The notes under the pieces were generated by a model. The model did not search any database. It was not told where the DNA came from and saw nothing but the letters and a program-made list of their open reading frames with translations. A DNA stretch of 8,872 nucleotides from Betaproteobacteria bacterium SG8_40 (lineage in GTDB: Bacteria; Pseudomonadota; Gammaproteobacteria; Burkholderiales; Eutrophovitaceae). Made by a program: the position numbers and the translations under genes. The stretch is taken from contig LJTS01000095.1 in assembly GCA_001304425.1 (NCBI GenBank), positions 1 to 8,872 of the forward strand, read 5' to 3'. Of this stretch, positions 5,483 through 8,872 are shown in pieces; within the stretch, counting starts at the first letter, position 1, and each line of letters opens with the position of its first letter.

Positions 5483-7267
5483 GTGAGCAACCTCAATCTC
5501 GCCGTCATCGGCAACTGCAGTTTCAGCGCCCTTGTCGATTCGCACGCGCGTATCGTCTGGTGCTGCCTTCCGCGATTCGACAGTGAACCGCGTTTCTCAT
5601 CGCTGCTGAACAATTCAAGCAAGGACGCGCAAGGAGTATTTGCCGTTGATTTGCTGGATGTGGCTGAATCCAGCCAGAGCTACCGGCCCAACACCGCAAT
5701 CGTTGAAACCGTGCTCCGCGACGCAAACGGCTCGTCCATCCTGGTCACCGATTTCGCACCGCGCTTCAAGCAATACGGCCGGGTATTCCGCCCTGCTGCC
5801 CTGATGCGCCGGATCACGCGTCTGTCCGGAACACCGCATATCAGGATGCGCGTGCGGCCAACTCCGGGTTACAGCAATAATCCGCCGGAAATCACATCCG
5901 GGTCCAATCACATCCGCTATGTGATGCCCGACCTGACGCTGCGCCTCACCACCGACGCTTCGGTCAACTACATCCTGGAAGAAACGCCGTTCATCCTGGA
6001 CACACCGATCACCTTCTTTCTCGGGCCGGATGAGACGCTCACGTTACCCGTGGAAGAGGCGTTTCGCGAGTATTTCGAGCAAACCGAACAGTACTGGGTG
6101 GAATGGAGCCGATACCTGTCGTTGCCTTTTGAATGGCAGGAGGACGTCATCCGCGCCGCCATTACGCTGAAGCTGTCGCACTTTGAAGAAACCGGCGCGG
6201 TAATCGCCGCGCCGACGACCTCGATTCCGGAGGCTCCGAACAGCGGGCGCAATTGGGACTACCGGTTTTGCTGGCTGCGCGACTCCTACTTTGTGGTGCA
6301 TGCACTCAATGCGCTTGGCGCCACCAAGACCATGGAGGGCTACCTCAACTACATCATGAACATTGCGGCTGCCTCGAAGGACGGTTATCTCCAGCCGGTG
6401 TTCGGCATCACTCAAAAACAGCAACTGCACGAATCAACCGTCGAAGCGCTGGCCGGCTATCGCGGCATGGGACCGGTTCGGATCGGCAACGATGCTTACC
6501 GGCAAGTGCAAAACGACGGGTACGGTTCGGTGATACTGGCTTGCGCCCAGATATTCTTCGATACGCGCTTGTCGCGCCGCGGTGACGAAACGCTGTTTCG
6601 CCGCCTCGAAGTACTCGGACGGCGAGCCGCGCAATCATGGAACGAACCCGATGCCGGCCTGTGGGAACTGCGTCAGCGCAAGGAGGTTCATACCTATTCC
6701 AGTGTCATGTGCTGGGCAGCATGCGACCGGCTGGCAAAGATTGCGGCACGCATCGGGCACAATGAGCGTGCCGCGGAATGGTCTCACACGGCAAGGAACA
6801 TCCGCGAGGAAATACTGCAGAGGGCCTGGAACGCGGAAATGAACAGTTTCACGGCCACCCTGGGCGGCGACTCGGTGGACGCGGTGTTGCTTTTGCTGCC
6901 TGCTCTCGGGCTGATCAAGGGAGATGATCCGCGTTTCGCGGGAACAGTGGCGCGCATCGAGAAGGAATTGCTGCACGGTAAATACATCGCCCGCTATTCC
7001 GGAGAGGACGACTTCGGCAAACCTGAGGTGGCGTTCAACGCCTGCACCTTCTGGTACATCGACGCGCTGGCCTTGCTGGGGCGCAAACACGAAGCGCGCG
7101 AACTGTTCGAAAACATGCTCGCGGTGCGCAACCCCCTGGGGCTGCTGTCCGAAGACATCGATCCGGCTACGGGTGAGTTGTGGGGCAACTTCCCGCAGAC
7201 CTATTCGATGGTCGGACTGATCCACTCGGCGATGAAGTTGTCGAAGTCGTGGGAAGAAGCGTTCTGA
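5483..7267 (+). CDS. Glycoside hydrolase family 15 protein (trehalase/glucoamylase-like)
   Basis: This 594-residue protein has the layout of bacterial GH15 enzymes: an N-terminal beta-rich domain (about 1-220, starting LNLAVIGNCSFSALVD) and a C-terminal alpha/alpha-barrel catalytic domain. Hallmarks are RNWDYRFCWLRDS (256-268), GLWELR with the likely general acid E395 in front of HTYSSVMCW, and GLLSEDIDP with the likely general base E557, followed by GNFPQTYSMVGLI. Both catalytic glutamates are present. GH15 includes glucoamylases, glucodextranases and trehalases (for example from mycobacteria and Thermoplasma); without a visible signal peptide and with otsB 20 bases upstream, cytoplasmic hydrolysis of trehalose or a related alpha-glucoside is the best inference. 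Substrate specificity is not determined by the sequence. The gene starts with GTG behind an AGGA site and ends at a TGA followed by a hairpin at 7294-7314. Confidence 0.93.
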   Translation: MSNLNLAVIGNCSFSALVDSHARIVWCCLPRFDSEPRFSSLLNNSSKDAQGVFAVDLLDVAESSQSYRPNTAIVETVLRDANGSSILVTDFAPRFKQYGRVFRPAALMRRITRLSGTPHIRMRVRPTPGYSNNPPEITSGSNHIRYVMPDLTLRLTTDASVNYILEETPFILDTPITFFLGPDETLTLPVEEAFREYFEQTEQYWVEWSRYLSLPFEWQEDVIRAAITLKLSHFEETGAVIAAPTTSIPEAPNSGRNWDYRFCWLRDSYFVVHALNALGATKTMEGYLNYIMNIAAASKDGYLQPVFGITQKQQLHESTVEALAGYRGMGPVRIGNDAYRQVQNDGYGSVILACAQIFFDTRLSRRGDETLFRRLEVLGRRAAQSWNEPDAGLWELRQRKEVHTYSSVMCWAACDRLAKIAARIGHNERAAEWSHTARNIREEILQRAWNAEMNSFTATLGGDSVDAVLLLLPALGLIKGDDPRFAGTVARIEKELLHGKYIARYSGEDDFGKPEVAFNACTFWYIDALALLGRKHEARELFENMLAVRNPLGLLSEDIDPATGELWGNFPQTYSMVGLIHSAMKLSKSWEEAF

Positions 7268-7293
7268 GTGCAGCTTCCCAATCGCTGCCGCAA

Positions 7294-7314
7294 CGCAAGT
7301 CGGAAAGACTTGCG
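7294..7314 (+). terminator. Perfect 8-bp hairpin after the otsB-GH15 unit
   Basis: CGCAAGTC (7294-7301) pairs perfectly with GACTTGCG (7307-7314) around GGAAA, 27 bases after the GH15 stop. Only a weak GATATT follows rather than a T-run. It sits between two convergent genes and is the only obvious 3' structure there, so it probably ends or protects the trehalose transcript. Confidence 0.45.
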
Positions 7315-7402
7315 GATATTGCTGAAGCGTGGCACGTGAGGTTGCGAAACACTACCGCAGGTTTTGCCCGCTTTTCCCGCAGATTACGGCCGATACTCTT
7401 CC

Positions 7403-7705
7403 CTAGCTGACGTTGCCGCTGGCGAGCAAGTCACCGGCGATGCTGCGCCATTCGCTGTCAAGGGAGTCGGTCGACACCGGGCGCTTTGAGCGGCGATACC
7501 AGTAAGCGGCATTCGCTGCGTCACCCTCCTTGCGGTGCAGAAAGGCATGTACCCATGCTGCCTCGGCCGTGTCCTCGCCTTGCACGATCTTGTGCGCGGA
7601 CTCCCAGTCGCCGCGCGCTTCGTGCCACAAGGCCTGCAACGGCGCCGGCAATCCCGGCGGGAAGGTTTCTTTCTTCAGGGAAGCAATGTAGTCATCGATT
7701 GTCAT
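7403..7705 (-). CDS. Small conserved protein of unknown function
   Basis: The 100-residue soluble protein has two segments that I recognise from many short hypothetical proteins of proteobacteria: ALWHEARGDWESAH (25-38) and AAWVHAFLHRKEGDAANAA (49-67), the latter running into YWYRRSKRP. The spacing of aromatic and alanine residues in two helical hairpins recalls a single TPR-like unit, which is inference. No catalytic motif, signal peptide or membrane segment is visible. The ATG at 7705 gives the usual start (MTIDDYIASL) and usual length for these proteins; the ribosome binding site is weak. It is convergent with the GH15 gene and separated by a terminator from the response regulator upstream, so it appears to be a single-gene unit with its own promoter near 7780. 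No function can be given. Confidence 0.8.
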   Translation of the reverse strand: MTIDDYIASLKKETFPPGLPAPLQALWHEARGDWESAHKIVQGEDTAEAAWVHAFLHRKEGDAANAAYWYRRSKRPVSTDSLDSEWRSIAGDLLASGNVS

Positions 7706-7776
7706 GATCAGCCTGTGCCGGCGCGGCCTGATTTGAGCAAGCGCGCGGATTCTGGATAGTCACGAATAACGGCCCG

Positions 7777-7782
7777 AGTATA
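7777..7782 (-). promoter_or_regulatory. Possible -10 element for the small protein gene
   Basis: TATACT on the minus strand is one mismatch from the sigma-70 consensus and lies 71 bases before the start at 7705, just past the terminator of the upstream operon. The region 17 bases upstream has no good -35, so the call rests on the -10 match and on position. Confidence 0.35.
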
Positions 7783-7874
7783 CCGGTTGCACCACATCCG
7801 CCGCGACATGACTGACAAGGAGGCTGCACACGGAAAAATGCTTGCTCTCCTGCATCGCCGCGTTCGCGTCCCGG

Positions 7875-7904
7875 AAAAAAAGACGGCCGGTCAAAGGCCG
7901 GCCG
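7875..7904 (-). terminator. Rho-independent terminator of the two-component operon
   Basis: On the minus strand a 7-bp stem, CGGCCGG with CCGGCCG (plus-strand arms 7898-7904 and 7884-7890), closes a 7-base loop. It is followed after two bases by seven T residues (A-tract at 7875-7881 on the plus strand). This is a textbook intrinsic terminator for leftward transcription. It ends transcripts about 130 bases past the response regulator stop, leaving a rather long 3' untranslated region. Confidence 0.85.
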
Positions 7905-8011
7905 CAAACAATCAACAGGAGGATGACATCTTGCGAGGCATCACAGGGTATCAGGCAGACAGTGTACGTCCGCGGCCGCCGAAGCGACGAGGGAGTTTCA
8001 CCCTTCGAGCC

Positions 8012-8026
8012 CGGGAATTATTCCCG
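8012..8026. repeat. 15-bp perfect palindrome beside the response regulator stop
   Basis: CGGGAAT-T-ATTCCCG has perfect 7-base arms around one central base and lies 6 bases past the regulator's TAA on the minus strand. As RNA it could fold as a 5-bp stem with a 5-base loop; as DNA it looks like a dimeric protein-binding site. No T-tract follows it. Confidence 0.45.
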
Positions 8027-8032
8027 ACGGCC

Positions 8033-8722
8033 TTACCGGGCGTTCTCGCCAGAATCGTTCGGCGCGCTGGCGATCATGCCGTGATTGAGCGCAATACGCA
8101 CGACCTGAGCAGTGTTGCTGACGTCCAGTTTCTGCCGGATGCTCGATTGGTAGTTGGCCACGGTCTTGTACGACAAGTGCATGATTTCGGAGATTTCCTG
8201 CAGGGTATGGCCACCGACCAGCAAGCGGAATACCTCGAACTCCCGGGCTGACAAGGCATCGATCGGCGTTTCGCGCCCGGGAATCATCTGTATCGCAAGC
8301 TCCTGCGCCATTTCCTGGCTGATATAGAGCTTGCCCGCCGCCACCAGCCGCACCGCCTCGATCAGCACCTCCGGTGCAGCGGATTTGGTGACATAGCCGC
8401 GCGCGCCGGCCTGCAACGCCCGCGACGAAAACACGGTGTCTTCATGCATGCTGAAAATCAGTATTCTCTGCTCGGGCAGACGTGCAATCACGCGACGGGT
8501 CACTTCTATGCCGCCCAGGCCCGGCAAACTGATGTCCAGCACTGCAACGTCGGGCTGTTGTTCGCAGATCAGCCGATAGGCGTCTTCGCCATTGGCAGCT
8601 TCGGCGACGACCGCAATGTCTCCGGTGCGTTCGAGCAGGCGCCGGTAACCTTCGCGAACCACCGCATGATCGTCAACGAGCACGACACGCAGTTTGTCCG
8701 CTGCTTGCCGCGATTCATTCAT
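8033..8722 (-). CDS. Two-component response regulator, NarL/FixJ type with LuxR HTH
   Basis: This 229-residue protein has an N-terminal receiver domain (about 11-125) and a C-terminal LuxR-type helix-turn-helix (about 155-215). The receiver has the acidic pair D17/D18 in LVDDHAVVREG, phosphoacceptor D63 in VLDISLPG, S91 in FSMHED and K113 in YVTKSAAPE, so it should be phosphorylatable. The DNA-binding part begins LSAREFEVFRLLVGG (157-171) and contains LQEISEIMHLSYKTVANYQ, the recognition-helix region typical of the family. Overall it resembles UhpA/NarL-like regulators; its target genes cannot be deduced. The ATG at 8722 overlaps the upstream kinase stop as ATGA, which implies translational coupling and a cognate pair. 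The gene is followed by the palindrome at 8012-8026 and the terminator at 7875-7904. Confidence 0.95.
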   Translation of the reverse strand: MNESRQAADKLRVVLVDDHAVVREGYRRLLERTGDIAVVAEAANGEDAYRLICEQQPDVAVLDISLPGLGGIEVTRRVIARLPEQRILIFSMHEDTVFSSRALQAGARGYVTKSAAPEVLIEAVRLVAAGKLYISQEMAQELAIQMIPGRETPIDALSAREFEVFRLLVGGHTLQEISEIMHLSYKTVANYQSSIRQKLDVSNTAQVVRIALNHGMIASAPNDSGENAR

Positions 8723-8872
8723 GTCCGTTCCCGTAACGACTCTTCACGCAGCGGAATCGTGGCTGAGACCCGCGTCCCTCCCGGCAAGCCCTCCGCGCCG
8801 CGAGATGCCACTGCCTCCTCAATCCCGAACGTGCCGCCAAGCGCCTCGACGCGCTCGCGCAAACCGACCAGG
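8719..8872 (-). CDS. Sensor histidine kinase, C-terminal end only (cut by the window edge)
   Basis: The last 50 residues of a protein are readable from the window edge. They begin LVGLRERVEALGGTFGIEE and contain PGGTRVSATIPL before the final residues and a TGA stop. The pattern GLRERVEALGG, a short strand, then GGTRVSATIPL is the end of the HATPase_c ATP-binding domain in NarX/UhpB/DegS-type kinases (HisKA_3 class), the usual partners of NarL-type regulators. The stop overlaps the regulator start by 4 bases. The sensor and phosphoacceptor domains lie outside the window, so the signal sensed is unknown. Confidence 0.88.
   Translation of the reverse strand, partial: LVGLRERVEALGGTFGIEEAVASRGAEGLPGGTRVSATIPLREESLRERT

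Larger units (their letters stand above)
7706..8032. other. 327-base gap between the response regulator and the small protein gene
   Basis: On the minus strand this stretch holds, in order, a 15-bp palindrome right after the regulator stop, about 107 bases with no convincing gene, an intrinsic terminator, and a possible promoter for the small protein gene. On the plus strand AGGAGG at 7918-7923 resembles a strong ribosome binding site, but ATG follows it with no spacing and the frames it could serve run antisense into the regulator gene, so I do not call a gene. Confidence 0.5.

Noticed and set aside
7787..8251. A 154-codon plus-strand frame spanning the gap and running antisense into the response regulator, with AGGAGG at 7918-7923 inside it
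   Set aside because: No plausible start with correct ribosome-binding-site spacing at the beginning, no recognisable motif, and its second half is a shadow of the regulator.

Overview
The window looks like an ordinary chromosomal segment of a GC-rich (about 60% by eye) Gram-negative bacterium. A beta- or gammaproteobacterium fits best, from the style of the trehalose genes, the NarL-type two-component pair and the small conserved protein, but this is inference and no marker gene fixes the taxon. I see no insertion sequence, phage gene, CRISPR array, tRNA or rRNA.

Layout. Positions 61-597 (+) encode a small four-helix membrane protein of unknown role. A 229-base convergent gap rich in inverted repeats follows. 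Positions 827-2650 (-) encode an IlvD/Edd-family [2Fe-2S] dehydratase of the sugar-acid (pentonate) type. Upstream of it, on the same strand, is otsA (2860-4392, -), trehalose-6-phosphate synthase. Across a 269-base divergent control region lie otsB (4662-5462, +), trehalose-6-phosphate phosphatase, and, 20 bases later, a GH15 glycoside hydrolase (5483-7267, +, GTG start). After a hairpin comes a small conserved protein of unknown function (7403-7705, -). A 327-base gap then holds its likely promoter and a clear intrinsic terminator for the next operon. The window ends in that operon: a LuxR/NarL-type response regulator (8033-8722, -) overlapped by 4 bases with the 3' end of a histidine kinase gene that runs off the right edge.

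How the genes fit together. OtsA makes trehalose-6-phosphate from UDP-glucose and glucose-6-phosphate, and OtsB removes the phosphate to give trehalose, an osmolyte and desiccation/heat protectant. The GH15 enzyme, apparently cotranscribed with otsB, is likely to hydrolyse trehalose or a related alpha-glucoside, so the locus may hold both synthesis and turnover. The dehydratase is read in the same direction as otsA but sits 209 bases away with its own ribosome binding site and no sugar-catabolism neighbours in view, so its link to trehalose is unproven. The two-component pair has no visible target in the window.

I did not find a clearly new system. The most interesting points are the synthesis/hydrolysis pairing around a divergent promoter, the isolated sugar-acid dehydratase, a short upstream reading frame overlapping otsB, and the structured stretch between the response regulator stop and its terminator.
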